Notes: generated by a model not told the origin, from the letters alone. A stretch of 29,463 nt of DNA from a virus (IMGVR_UViG_3300044733_002581:1-29463), one strand, 5' to 3'; numbered from the stretch's first letter, positions 1 to 5,873 are shown. Program-made: numbers and translations.

Positions 1-529
1 CAACCTCATCAAGAAGTACCCAACGGCAAGGAGCAGAACGCAGGCCCGTAGCTGAGTTCGCCCCGGTAAGGAGGAGGATTCCACCTGGAAATTCTTTTGA
101 AAACATCGTGTTGCCTGAATCGCGGCTTCGAGCCGGAGCGACCTTCTCCGCCAGACACGGTGTCTCATGAATCAACGAGTCAAGACGTTGCTTGCTCAAT
201 CTTTTAGCCATCTCGATCGTCGGCTGCACAAAAAGTGCTGGGCCGGGCGCGTGGGCAATCATGTACCCAACGACGTTGTTGATCGCTTCTGTCTTGCCAA
301 GCTGCGCACCAGCCATGAACACCACCTTCTGCACAGGAGAGCTGGCGGACATGGAGTCCATGATTTCTTTCAGATACGGCGTCCGGTCTGTGCGCCAGGG
401 GCCAGGTTCAGCACTCGCCTTGTTGGACAACATCCTGTACATGTCGGCCCACTGACTTACGGTCAAGTCAGGATCAGGCTTCAGGCCGTCACGGAACGCA
501 TGCCTGTAGATCAGGGCACCATCACGCAT
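1..529 (-). CDS. terL: Terminase large subunit, GpA family (partial, runs off left edge)
   Basis: The first 176 codons are present, reading leftward out of the window. TerL is the packaging ATPase/nuclease that pumps DNA into the prohead. The visible part is the start of the ATPase domain: a Walker A-like GAQLGKTE at residues 74-81 and a Walker B-like VLLDEV at 171-176, right at the edge. The QLGKTE form and the spacing fit the lambda gpA family. The nuclease domain is off-window. The ATG at 529-527 is the only possible start, because an in-frame stop lies two codons upstream. It overlaps the end of terS by 8 nt, so translation is probably coupled. Established for the family: gpA-type terminases usually make cos ends. 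Confidence 0.93.
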   Translation of the reverse strand, partial: MRDGALIYRHAFRDGLKPDPDLTVSQWADMYRMLSNKASAEPGPWRTDRTPYLKEIMDSMSASSPVQKVVFMAGAQLGKTEAINNVVGYMIAHAPGPALFVQPTIEMAKRLSKQRLDSLIHETPCLAEKVAPARSRDSGNTMFSKEFPGGILLLTGANSATGLRSAPCRWVLLDEV

Positions 530-1004
530 CGGTCAAGGTCTCCAAAGCCCTGCGGATCTCGCTGGTCAACGTCTGGTGGATGACGACCGGGTCAGACTCA
601 GCAGCCAACTGATTGCTGACACGATCAGGAATATTCCCCAAAGCATCACGTACAGCACGAGCAGAAGTGAAAGCCTCACGCTGCACACGAGAAACCTCCA
701 CAAGCTGATCTTCTTTGACTTCGAGGTCCAGTCGAGCCAGTTCGGCACGGAAATGCTCAGACTTCGCACGGCTTTCATTAAAGGTCGGGATCTCAAGTTC
801 AGAGGATGTCTTACGCGTGGGACTCGTTGAGACAAGCGGGTTGCCCTCGGTGTACGCCTTGACCGCTGCTTCCTTGTCCCATTCGATCTTGTTGCGGACA
901 ACCATGAAGCAACCGTCGAAACGGCCCTGACTCTTCATTTGGCTGATGCGAGCCTGCGTGATGCCAAGCTCCTCGGCCAGCTCTTTGGTGTTACAGACAG
1001 TCAT
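522..1004 (-). CDS. terS: Terminase small subunit (Nu1-like)
   Basis: A 160-aa protein. Residues 5-25 (NTKELAEELGITQARISQMK) form a helix-turn-helix like the winged-helix DNA-binding region of Nu1-type small subunits. The rest is charged and helical, as expected for an oligomerisation and TerL-binding part. TerS recognises the packaging site and recruits TerL. Its end overlaps the terL start by 8 nt, which supports the call strongly. The ATG at 1004 is preceded by purine-poor sequence without a clear Shine-Dalgarno. The gene is the first of a leftward transcript, divergent from the small ORF at 1313. Confidence 0.85.
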   Translation of the reverse strand: MTVCNTKELAEELGITQARISQMKSQGRFDGCFMVVRNKIEWDKEAAVKAYTEGNPLVSTSPTRKTSSELEIPTFNESRAKSEHFRAELARLDLEVKEDQLVEVSRVQREAFTSARAVRDALGNIPDRVSNQLAAESDPVVIHQTLTSEIRRALETLTDA

Positions 1005-1045
1005 AGACGCAATTTAAGGCAGGTAGCGCGGTTTTAAGCGAAATA

Positions 1046-1075
1046 GTGCCACAGGAGCTTTTCTTGGCATATAAT
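1046..1075 (+). promoter_or_regulatory. Candidate promoter
   Basis: The hexamer GTGCCA at 1046-1051 matches TTGACA at 4 of 6 positions. It is followed after 18 nt by a perfect TATAAT at 1070-1075. It would drive a rightward transcript with a leader of about 230 nt, the small ORF at 1313 and the terminator at 1464-1486. The dyad at 1097-1111 would lie just inside the transcribed region. Confidence 0.35.
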
Positions 1076-1096
1076 TGTCAGCTTTTTGATTTTGGC

Positions 1097-1111
1097 GTCT
1101 CAAAGTGAGAC
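1097..1111. promoter_or_regulatory. Inverted repeat, operator-like
   Basis: GTCTCA-AAG-TGAGAC: two perfect 6-bp arms around a 3-nt centre, just downstream of the candidate -10 at 1070-1075. The same arms recur with a longer centre at 9649-9671, in the other divergent intergenic region. This suggests a shared DNA-binding regulator, which is inference only. Confidence 0.4.
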
Positions 1112-1312
1112 AAACCTGGGAATGCTGCGACACGCATAGTTCTAACGCTAGAGAAAGAAGGGGGTTCGAAATTACCTGCAGCGCAGCTCGCAATAAGGAC
1201 CCGCAAATGAGAATCAATAAGGCCGTGAAGAATTGTTACAATCTGCCACCTACCGGCAGGATCTGCGCTATATTATCAATGGCCAAATGGCCGCCAATCG
1301 CAACCGTTAATT

Positions 1313-1456
1313 ATGTCTCTTTATTCAATCCTCAGCGCTCAACATAAAGAATTGGGCCGCAAATTAGAGGAAGCAAATAAGCTCAACAATGAGCACATTG
1401 AGAAGTGTAAACAAATTCTTTCAAAGTTAAAAGAACTGGAGTGCATCGAGGAGTAA
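1313..1456 (+). CDS. Small coiled-coil protein, function unknown
   Basis: A 47-aa ORF. It is rich in Lys, Glu and Leu with heptad-like spacing (KLEEANKLNNEHIEK, then KLKELE), so probably one helix or a coiled coil. I do not recognise it. In favour: the composition is protein-like and a strong intrinsic terminator begins 7 nt after its stop. Against: no Shine-Dalgarno is visible before the ATG. The transcript could instead be a noncoding RNA ending at the same terminator. It runs against its leftward neighbours on both sides. Confidence 0.5.
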   Translation: MSLYSILSAQHKELGRKLEEANKLNNEHIEKCKQILSKLKELECIEE

Positions 1457-1463
1457 AGAATTG

Positions 1464-1486
1464 GGGGGCAATTGCCCCCTTTTTTT
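1464..1486 (+). terminator. Intrinsic terminator of the small rightward transcript
   Basis: A perfect 16-bp palindrome, GGGGGCAATTGCCCCC, is followed directly by seven T residues. It ends the rightward transcript carrying the 47-aa ORF. Confidence 0.85.
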
Positions 1487-1490
1487 GTGC

Positions 1491-1517
1491 AAAAAAAAAC
1501 CCGGCACAATGGCCGGG
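1491..1517 (-). terminator. Intrinsic terminator of the leftward gene at 1548-2195
   Basis: Read on the minus strand: CCCGGC, a 6-nt loop, GCCGGG, then nine T residues. It lies 31 nt after the stop of the 215-aa gene. With the plus-strand terminator only 4 nt away, it forms a back-to-back barrier between convergent transcripts. Confidence 0.85.
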
Positions 1518-1547
1518 GAAAGATAACAACAATGATGCAGAATCTGA

Positions 1548-2195
1548 TCAGTAACAAGGCTCAATTGGCATGAGTCGAACAGGGAATGAGCAATCTTTGA
1601 AGCGGGCCAAGAAACAGCCCAGGCGATCAGACCATGCAGGCTTTGAGTATGTCAACCGCTCCAATTCGTAGAACGGAGACGAACTGTAACAGCTTGAGAT
1701 CCTGTCGTTCAATGGGTCAAGATCTTTTTCGTCGTAGCGATCTTGGTTGATCGGTTCAGCCCACCAGCCTAGTTTCCACTCGAAAAATTGAGTATCACCT
1801 AAGCAATCATCGCAGAGATCAAAGATCATCGCGGGGCCGTATGCGCTGTAGCGGGGGTCACCCCCGGCGCCAATCTCGACGACGACAAAACAATCGCGAG
1901 TCCAGATCCAGTCAGGAGCGTTAGCCGGAGTGTAAACAGTGAACACAAAGAAAGAATCAAGATCATTCTCAGAGTTGTAAGAATTGTCCCTGATTGCCTC
2001 TTTGTATTCACAACCTTTCATGAGTTCGAATAGAGCCAGAAGATCGTCTTCGCACTCATTAGCCCACTTGTCGGCCAGTTTATCGGCCAGGGCGGAGGGC
2101 AGTTTCATGGGTGAGCCTAAAGACTCCTTAATGTGGTCTTCTGTGCTGATGCTGCAGCACTCGGGCCATTTTTGATCAATGTTGATCAGTTGCAT
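1548..2195 (-). CDS. Hypothetical acidic protein
   Basis: A 215-aa protein I do not recognise. It is acidic and rich in Trp, Tyr and Cys, for example DWIWTRDCFVVVEIGAGGD near residues 95-113 and FDLCDDC near 128-134. It has no signal peptide or membrane segment, so it is probably cytoplasmic. The two close cysteines in CDDC could bind metal or form a disulfide, but no full motif is present. It is a single-gene unit: a weak hairpin lies upstream at 2237-2254 and a strong terminator follows the stop. No clear Shine-Dalgarno precedes the ATG. Confidence 0.7.
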   Translation of the reverse strand: MQLINIDQKWPECCSISTEDHIKESLGSPMKLPSALADKLADKWANECEDDLLALFELMKGCEYKEAIRDNSYNSENDLDSFFVFTVYTPANAPDWIWTRDCFVVVEIGAGGDPRYSAYGPAMIFDLCDDCLGDTQFFEWKLGWWAEPINQDRYDEKDLDPLNDRISSCYSSSPFYELERLTYSKPAWSDRLGCFLARFKDCSFPVRLMPIEPCY

Positions 2196-2236
2196 GATTT
2201 GGTTGCGATTGGAAAGGGGAGCGGTTGAGCCGCTCA

Positions 2237-2254
2237 GAAAACCCCATACGGGGC
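2237..2254 (-). terminator. Weak candidate terminator
   Basis: On the minus strand: CCCC, a 4-nt loop, GGGG, then TTTTC. The stem is short and the T tract brief. It sits 13 nt after the small ORF ending at 2267 and before the gene starting at 2195. Confidence 0.4.
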
Positions 2255-2266
2255 TTGTTGAGAGGA

Positions 2267-2377
2267 TCAGCGCCGTGAGCGCATCAGGTTAAGGGCCTCG
2301 ATCTGAATCCCCAGGGGGAAGTAGGGGAAGCATTGAGCGGGGAGCAGTACGGCCAGGCGGGCCAGGATCGGGGGCAT
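2267..2377 (-). CDS. Very small hydrophobic protein, function unknown
   Basis: A 36-aa ORF starting 4 nt after the stop of the upstream small membrane-protein gene. Its N-terminal two thirds are hydrophobic (MPPILARLAVLLPAQ, then FPYFPLGI) and its C-terminus is basic (MRSRR), so a single membrane segment is possible. The close spacing suggests coupled translation. No family is recognised and the length is near the limit of what composition can support, so it may be non-coding. Confidence 0.35.
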   Translation of the reverse strand: MPPILARLAVLLPAQCFPYFPLGIQIEALNLMRSRR

Positions 2378-2381
2378 CGGA

Positions 2382-2540
2382 TCAGGCTCCCATAGCGAGG
2401 AGGACCGACAGAATGCCGACCATGGCCCACAAGACCAATTGGCGCTCCTCGAGGTCTGCGATGCGCTCGGCTTGTGAATCGATCAGCTCGCAGGAGGCAT
2501 CGATGATGTCCGCCTTTGTGCTGCGTTCGTTGACGTTCAT
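2382..2540 (-). CDS. Small membrane protein with coiled-coil N-terminus
   Basis: A 52-aa protein. Residues 1-33 are helical and charged (ELIDSQAERIADLEERQ) and residues 34-52 form one hydrophobic segment (LVLWAMVGILSVLLAMGA) at the very C-terminus, as in a tail-anchored protein. I chose the internal ATG at 2540: the upstream ATG at 2588 adds 16 residues in a different style, and neither has a clear Shine-Dalgarno. Function is unknown. A lysis-related or membrane-anchoring role is conceivable, but it lies far from the lysis genes. The repeat region lies directly upstream. Confidence 0.6.
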   Translation of the reverse strand: MNVNERSTKADIIDASCELIDSQAERIADLEERQLVLWAMVGILSVLLAMGA

Positions 2541-2673
2541 GTGTTCTAGGTGCGATTGGATAATTGGCGCGGAACCCGCGACCTGCACAAATCATAGGGC
2601 CGCACCCTGGGGGTAGGGATCGCCTGTAACTTTTTTTATCATAATTTCTTCTTATGTTTCAATATACAAAGTA

Positions 2674-2889
2674 GTACAAGTGACCCCTGGGAGGTTTGTA
2701 CTATAGGCCATGTGTACTGCAGTTCAGCCGTACTACTCAGCACTATTGAGATCGACTCTCAATTGCATTAGTGCCGTATGCGCATTGCCGCATAGTAGTG
2801 CATTTGTACCATAGTACGCTTGTACTGTAGTGCGTCTGTACTTGAGTACATTTGTACTGTAGTACATTTGAACCATAGTACATTTGCAC
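2674..2889. repeat. GTAC tetramer array in 8-bp register
   Basis: From 2798 to 2889 twelve tetramers start exactly every 8 bp. Eight are GTAC (2806, 2814, 2822, 2838, 2846, 2854, 2862, 2878); the others are GTGC (2798, 2830), GAAC (2870) and GCAC (2886). The 4-nt spacers alternate between ATTT-like and TGTA/CATA-like, giving a 16-bp unit. A degenerate block upstream has GTAC at 2674, 2698, 2714 and 2730, again at multiples of 8, shifted by 4 bp from the main block. No gene is convincing here. It could be a multimeric protein-binding site, an origin element or a control region for the genes starting at 2540 and below. Confidence 0.8.
2745..2763. repeat. Inverted repeat between the two GTAC blocks
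   Basis: ATTGAGA-TCGAC-TCTCAAT: perfect 7-bp arms around 5 nt. It sits between the degenerate and regular parts of the GTAC array, close to the 4-bp phase shift. Its arms contain the hexamer TTGAGA/TCTCAA, also part of the dyad at 9649-9671, though here the arms are in the opposite order. Confidence 0.45.
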
Positions 2890-3012
2890 CTAAACCAGGG
2901 TCGCTCCGGTACAAAAATCGCCTTAAACCGACCCCTTGCAAGAACTTCGAAGTTTTCTTAAACCGACCCCTCGCAAGAACTGAGCACCTTAAACCGACCT
3001 GCCGCAAGAACT
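2889..3012. repeat. Four 25-bp iteron-like direct repeats
   Basis: Three clear copies of CTTAAACCGACC followed by a 4-nt variable part and GCAAGAACT start at 2922, 2957 and 2988. A degenerate copy starts at 2889 (CCTAAACC). Spacing is 33, 35 and 31 bp, so gaps between copies are 6-10 bp. A perfect 12-bp palindrome, AACTTCGAAGTT (2943-2954), overlaps the end of one copy. The block begins where the GTAC array ends and touches the stop of the gpZ-like gene. The gaps are too short for a CRISPR array. Iterons of an origin or binding sites of a regulator are the better guesses. Confidence 0.75.
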
Positions 3013-3810
3013 TCAACGCAAAACGATTCGTGAAAAGTTTTTTGCAAATTCACGCTCAACGCTCGATCGTGCGATGTCGAGGAACTTGAACTTACCGCTG
3101 TAAGTCGGGAGGGCCGTCTCAGTCATGACGCGGTAGTAACGCAGCCCTGAGCGCTGACGATCAACAAAGTAAATACCAGGCTTGGGTGAGTTGGTGAAAC
3201 GACGCCTGAAGTACGGCTCGTAGATCTCCTCCTCGTCCAGATAGATGTATTTGCTCAAGCTTTTAGGGTTCAGGGATGCTTCACCTGTTCCGGGGCGTCC
3301 GTAGATGTCAGCAGAACTGACGTTACCGCGCAGTGCCGAAAGAATCTGCGTGTACTGACCAGGACTCATGTTCCCGTACTGATTCACACGTGTCTTGGGG
3401 CTTCTCAGGTTGGCGAGCATGACCTTGCCGCGTTGACCGACCTGTGATGAGCGCCCATTTGACAGCTCCACAACGGTGTTTAACAGGGCACCCTGGAATC
3501 GTGTGGGGTAATACTTGCCACCGTAGATCTGTGGGAGTAGGTATTTGGCGGGTGGGTTGCCTTTAGGTGCCTCATCACGAATGAAGATCTTGGCTTCGAG
3601 CAGCTCAGGCGATGCTTTCCTGTACAGGAATGCGTTCTGGGTGAACGGGACGGGATTGTTGAACGTGTTCTTGGCTTGTGATTTCAGCTCTTGCGTCGTT
3701 GCAAAGACAGCTTGATTGAGCGCCAATGCGCCTGCACGTGGGATCTGAATGCGCTGCAGTTCAGTGATCTTCCCGATGATGTTTTTGGGGTCGAATTCGA
3801 TCGTGATCAT
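3013..3810 (-). CDS. Putative tail/head-tail joining protein, gpZ-like
   Basis: A 265-aa protein. Residues 20-100 have the pattern I associate with the prophage minor tail protein Z family: an Ala-rich helix (RAGALALNQAVFATTQELKS), then FNNPVPFTQNAF, then an Arg/Lys-rich strand, DEAPKGNPPAKYL and QIYGGK. Such proteins act in tail completion or head-tail joining. The ATG at 3810 is chosen because AGGAGG sits 6 nt before it; an upstream ATG at 3843 lies inside the terminator. It is odd that a virion gene stands alone here, between the recombination operon and the repeat region, with a terminator upstream and no clear promoter. The family call is from motif memory and could be wrong. Confidence 0.6.
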   Translation of the reverse strand: MITIEFDPKNIIGKITELQRIQIPRAGALALNQAVFATTQELKSQAKNTFNNPVPFTQNAFLYRKASPELLEAKIFIRDEAPKGNPPAKYLLPQIYGGKYYPTRFQGALLNTVVELSNGRSSQVGQRGKVMLANLRSPKTRVNQYGNMSPGQYTQILSALRGNVSSADIYGRPGTGEASLNPKSLSKYIYLDEEEIYEPYFRRRFTNSPKPGIYFVDRQRSGLRYYRVMTETALPTYSGKFKFLDIARSSVEREFAKNFSRIVLR

Positions 3811-3833
3811 GCTGCCTCCTTTTGACACAGCAT

Positions 3834-3873
3834 AAAAAAACACCCCGGTGAAGCCAATGCCTCAAGTCCGGGG
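3834..3873 (-). terminator. Intrinsic terminator after rusA
   Basis: On the minus strand: CCCCGG, a 19-nt loop, CCGGGG, then TG and seven T residues. It lies 19 nt after the rusA stop and closes the leftward recombination operon. The T tract ends just before the gpZ-like gene's Shine-Dalgarno, so that gene needs read-through or an unseen promoter. Confidence 0.7.
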
Positions 3874-3891
3874 CGCCCAATCGCAAATGAA

Positions 3892-4341
3892 TCATACCAC
3901 ATCACAAGGGGCCTCGTGCTCAAGGTCCATGACTGTGATCATGACGCCAGGGGGTTCCTGCGCGACGCAGAAGCGTTTCTGTGCTGTGAGCAGAAAGCAC
4001 TGAGCATCATCCTGGATAACCCTTGCGAGAGTGAGGCTGTCGAGGATTGCACGAGCAAGTTTGTCGATGTCAGGCTTGCTGGTCTTGTACTGCGGGGCAT
4101 TGGACTTGAGTTGCCCTTTGCTGTTGTAGTGCGATTTGGGGCGCTGAAAGCGAAACACGAGGGAGATGCTGACAGGGCCATGGATCGTTGAGATTGACAG
4201 GGACAAGGCATCGGCAATGCACTGCTCACGCCAAGGTTTCAGGGCCTTGCAGGACTCGATCAGGCGCCCGTTGCCAACGTGTCGTTTGCTGCCTTGAGGA
4301 GCAGGGATGCCGATCGTGTTCCAAGAGAACGTCTTGTTCAT
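3892..4341 (-). CDS. rusA: RusA-family Holliday junction resolvase
   Basis: A 149-aa protein, slightly longer than E. coli RusA (about 120 aa). It cuts four-way DNA junctions during phage recombination and clears branched DNA before packaging. Visible family features: GIPAPQGSKRH near residues 11-21, PWREQ at 36-40, FRFQRPKSHY at 63-72, and the core KPDIDKLARAILDSL at 89-103 followed by IQDDAQ at 109-114. D91, D93 and one of D111/D112 match the acidic metal-binding residues of the family, and K94 the catalytic lysine region. It is the last gene of the leftward operon, overlapping the preceding gene's stop by 4 nt. Confidence 0.93.
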   Translation of the reverse strand: MNKTFSWNTIGIPAPQGSKRHVGNGRLIESCKALKPWREQCIADALSLSISTIHGPVSISLVFRFQRPKSHYNSKGQLKSNAPQYKTSKPDIDKLARAILDSLTLARVIQDDAQCFLLTAQKRFCVAQEPPGVMITVMDLEHEAPCDVV

Positions 4342-4538
4342 TCAGTTTTGAGCTTGAGGCGTGTTTTGCCGTTGACTCTTTGCCAATAGTATTCGCTGCG
4401 TTGCAGGATGTATTCGTGCGTGTAGATGCTGGTGCCGCAGTCTGTGCACTTGATGTGACGAAGTGTGAAGTCAGGACTGGGGTAGGTTTTGATAACTCGC
4501 AGGTTATCGCCGCCGCAGGAGGAGCAGGCGTGTTTCAT
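4338..4538 (-). CDS. Small NrdR-like zinc-ribbon protein
   Basis: A 66-aa protein with C-x2-C near residues 5-8 (CSSCGG) and C-x2-C near 31-34 (CTDCG), the latter in the context RHIKCTDCGTSIYTHEYI. This resembles the N-terminal zinc ribbon of NrdR, where R-x-R-x-C-x2-C-x6-TYE is typical. There is no ATP-cone domain, so it is not a full NrdR. A DNA- or protein-binding role is likely. The start at 4538 makes an ATGA overlap with the upstream gene; an ATG 21 nt further upstream is less likely. It shares its fold pattern with its upstream neighbour, so the two may be paralogues. Confidence 0.7.
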   Translation of the reverse strand: MKHACSSCGGDNLRVIKTYPSPDFTLRHIKCTDCGTSIYTHEYILQRSEYYWQRVNGKTRLKLKTE

Positions 4539-4864
4539 GCTTTGTAGTAGTAAGAACATTCAGAGGCGAAGGAGCCGCCAGCTTCAGGGATGTCTAGGGA
4601 GCAGTGATCGTTCTCCCATTGCGTGCAGTTGTGACAATCAAAGACGTTGCCCTCACTGAACAGATGCGTACGCAGGAAGTCGAGCTTCTGTTGCAGCACC
4701 TTGTACTTGTCGAGCGTTTCTTGCGTGACTTCGTACGTTGTCCAACTGTGTTTACAGGCAATGCAACGACGCCTGATGCGCTTTGCTTGATTGTTGAACG
4801 TCAGGTGTGACTCGATCACGTTGATCTTTGTCGCGTGGCATTCAGGGCATGTACGACCGCTCAT
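4535..4864 (-). CDS. NrdR-like zinc-ribbon protein with extra cysteine cluster
   Basis: A 109-aa protein. Residues 6-45 form an NrdR-type zinc ribbon: CPEC, then RIRRRCIACKHSWTTYEV, very close to the NrdR signature. A helix follows (ETLDKYKVLQQKLDFLRTHLF). A second cysteine group, CHNC near 77-80 plus C near 88 and 103, could bind another metal. The ATP-cone of true NrdR is missing. It may be a small transcription regulator or a nucleic-acid-binding accessory protein. It overlaps both neighbours by 4 nt (ATGA), inside the operon that ends with rusA. Confidence 0.75.
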   Translation of the reverse strand: MSGRTCPECHATKINVIESHLTFNNQAKRIRRRCIACKHSWTTYEVTQETLDKYKVLQQKLDFLRTHLFSEGNVFDCHNCTQWENDHCSLDIPEAGGSFASECSYYYKA

Positions 4865-5613
4865 GGGTTGACTTTTTCAAAGTGATGATTGTTTGCGCAA
4901 CGGCCGGTCGTGACAGCTTTGTAAATGCCGCTACGTGTGACAAAGAACGCACGAGCAGCTTCTACATATGAGCTGTAGACAACACCAGTTTCAATGCAAC
5001 GCACAGGTTGCTTTTCTGCGATGCCCCTATTGCGCTTGGGATAGGTCTCAAGGATTTTTTCAACCATGTCCATATTTTCAAAAATAATGAACAGTACGTC
5101 ACGATCAAAGCCGCCAAACAACTCAGGGCGTTTGCGTGCAAATTGACGTACATTTTCAATGCGCATGTAAACCTTGGCTTTTGGATTTCTAGCTGACTTT
5201 GTGGTTTTGAGGCCCAACTTACGCCAGTAAGAAACCGCATCTTTTGAGCAGTTCAACAGTCGCGCCAATGACGAAATCGTATAAGTGCCGTGTTGTGGCT
5301 GAAAAGAGTAGCCAAGGCTTGACAGACGCGCCTTGATTGCAGCGAGTGAACGCTGTGGCCTTTGATTTTGTTTTGCTTTTGCGTTGAAGACGCCGCAGAG
5401 CATTTTGATCGGGAGCGACTCTGCGAGTGAATGAAGCAGTTCAAGGTCACCTCTTGTCCAGGGTGCACGTGTGCGTGCGTTGTGCAGGCGATGACAATGA
5501 AACGAGCATGTTTCGCGTGATGTGAGCCGCCCTTTCGAGATGAACTGAGGGATGAATTCAGTGTTGCAGATGATGCATTGACGAGGGCGAAGTGCTTGAT
5601 GCTTCAAGGTCAC
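4861..5613 (-). CDS. Modular DNA-binding protein (zinc finger, Myb-like, HTH, NUMOD1-like)
   Basis: A 250-aa protein built from four putative DNA-binding units. Residues 12-45 hold C-x2-C and a later C-x3-H (CIICN, then CSFHCHRLHNAR), like zinc fingers next to HNH enzymes. Residues 50-105 (APWTRGDLELLHSLAE and on) look like a Myb/SANT helix bundle. Residues 110-140 (YTISSLARLLNCSKDAVSYW) form a helix-turn-helix. Residues 203-248 (CIETGVVYSSYVEAARAF, then SGIYKAVTTGR) match NUMOD1, a module of homing endonucleases. No nuclease motif is seen. It may be a remnant or relative of a homing endonuclease turned regulator. It starts with GTG in a GTGA overlap. Confidence 0.65.
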   Translation of the reverse strand: MTLKHQALRPRQCIICNTEFIPQFISKGRLTSRETCSFHCHRLHNARTRAPWTRGDLELLHSLAESLPIKMLCGVFNAKAKQNQRPQRSLAAIKARLSSLGYSFQPQHGTYTISSLARLLNCSKDAVSYWRKLGLKTTKSARNPKAKVYMRIENVRQFARKRPELFGGFDRDVLFIIFENMDMVEKILETYPKRNRGIAEKQPVRCIETGVVYSSYVEAARAFFVTRSGIYKAVTTGRCANNHHFEKVNP

Positions 5614-5861
5614 ATGTAAATGAATTCAGAGGGGGTGCGAGCAATGAGTCGCATGGCACTGACGACAGTGTGCCCATCAGGCGTGAAGCCGTCGTCGTTT
5701 TGCATGGCGCGTTCAAGAATGTCGCAGATTTTGTCCATTGCTGCCCTGGCTTGTTTACGACGCAGATCAGTGATGTCAACAGATGTTTGCTGATCAATTG
5801 CGTAAGCAACGAGATCGATTGGGTTGAAGTCTTCCATTGTGGGGTTGGGGGAATAATTCAT
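5610..5861 (-). CDS. Hypothetical protein
   Basis: An 83-aa mostly helical protein I do not recognise. It contains a helix rich in Arg, Lys and Ala (TDLRRKQARAAMDKICDILERAM, roughly residues 31-53) and then DGHTVVSAMRLIA. There is no membrane segment and no cysteine cluster. It overlaps the next gene by 4 nt (GTGA) and follows the HNH gene by 12 nt, so it belongs to the leftward operon. The ATG at 5861 lacks a good Shine-Dalgarno. An internal ATG at codon 9 is the alternative start. Confidence 0.6.
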   Translation of the reverse strand: MNYSPNPTMEDFNPIDLVAYAIDQQTSVDITDLRRKQARAAMDKICDILERAMQNDDGFTPDGHTVVSAMRLIARTPSEFIYM

Positions 5862-5873
5862 TTTGGAGTTAAT

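Larger units (their letters stand above)
1005..1312. promoter_or_regulatory. Intergenic region upstream of terS; candidate cos/packaging and promoter region
   Basis: About 300 nt without a convincing gene, between divergent terS and the small ORF at 1313. It holds a perfect TATAAT on the plus strand (1070-1075), an inverted repeat (1097-1111) and a GGCC-AAAT-GGCC dyad near 1281-1292. In lambda-type phages cos lies just upstream of the small-subunit gene, so the packaging site is expected here. I cannot pick out a cohesive end from sequence alone. Confidence 0.4.

Noticed and set aside
1040-1090. A minus-strand promoter for terS near TATATG
   Set aside because: No acceptable -35 at 15-19 nt from it; only the plus-strand TATAAT has a partner.
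1156-1180. GGTTCGAAATTACC looks like a tRNA T-loop
   Set aside because: The 5-bp T-stem does not pair and no acceptor, D or anticodon arms can be found around it.
1105-1347. 80-aa plus-strand frame upstream of and overlapping the 47-aa ORF
   Set aside because: Composition is not protein-like, no ribosome-binding site, and it covers dyads and promoter-like elements.
2284-2595. 103-aa minus-strand frame, Arg/Pro/Gly-rich
   Set aside because: Shadow of the two small membrane-protein genes; composition typical of an out-of-frame reading.
2798-2889. GTAC sites as NtcA boxes (GTA-N8-TAC)
   Set aside because: The array gives GTA-N6-TAC because of the 8-bp register; N8 spacing does not occur in it.
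2889-3012. Direct repeats as a CRISPR array
   Set aside because: Gaps between copies are only 6-10 bp, too short for spacers, and there are no cas genes.
2768-3016. Repeat region read as an 82-aa minus-strand protein
   Set aside because: The frame is produced by the repeats themselves; no start signal and odd repeating peptides.
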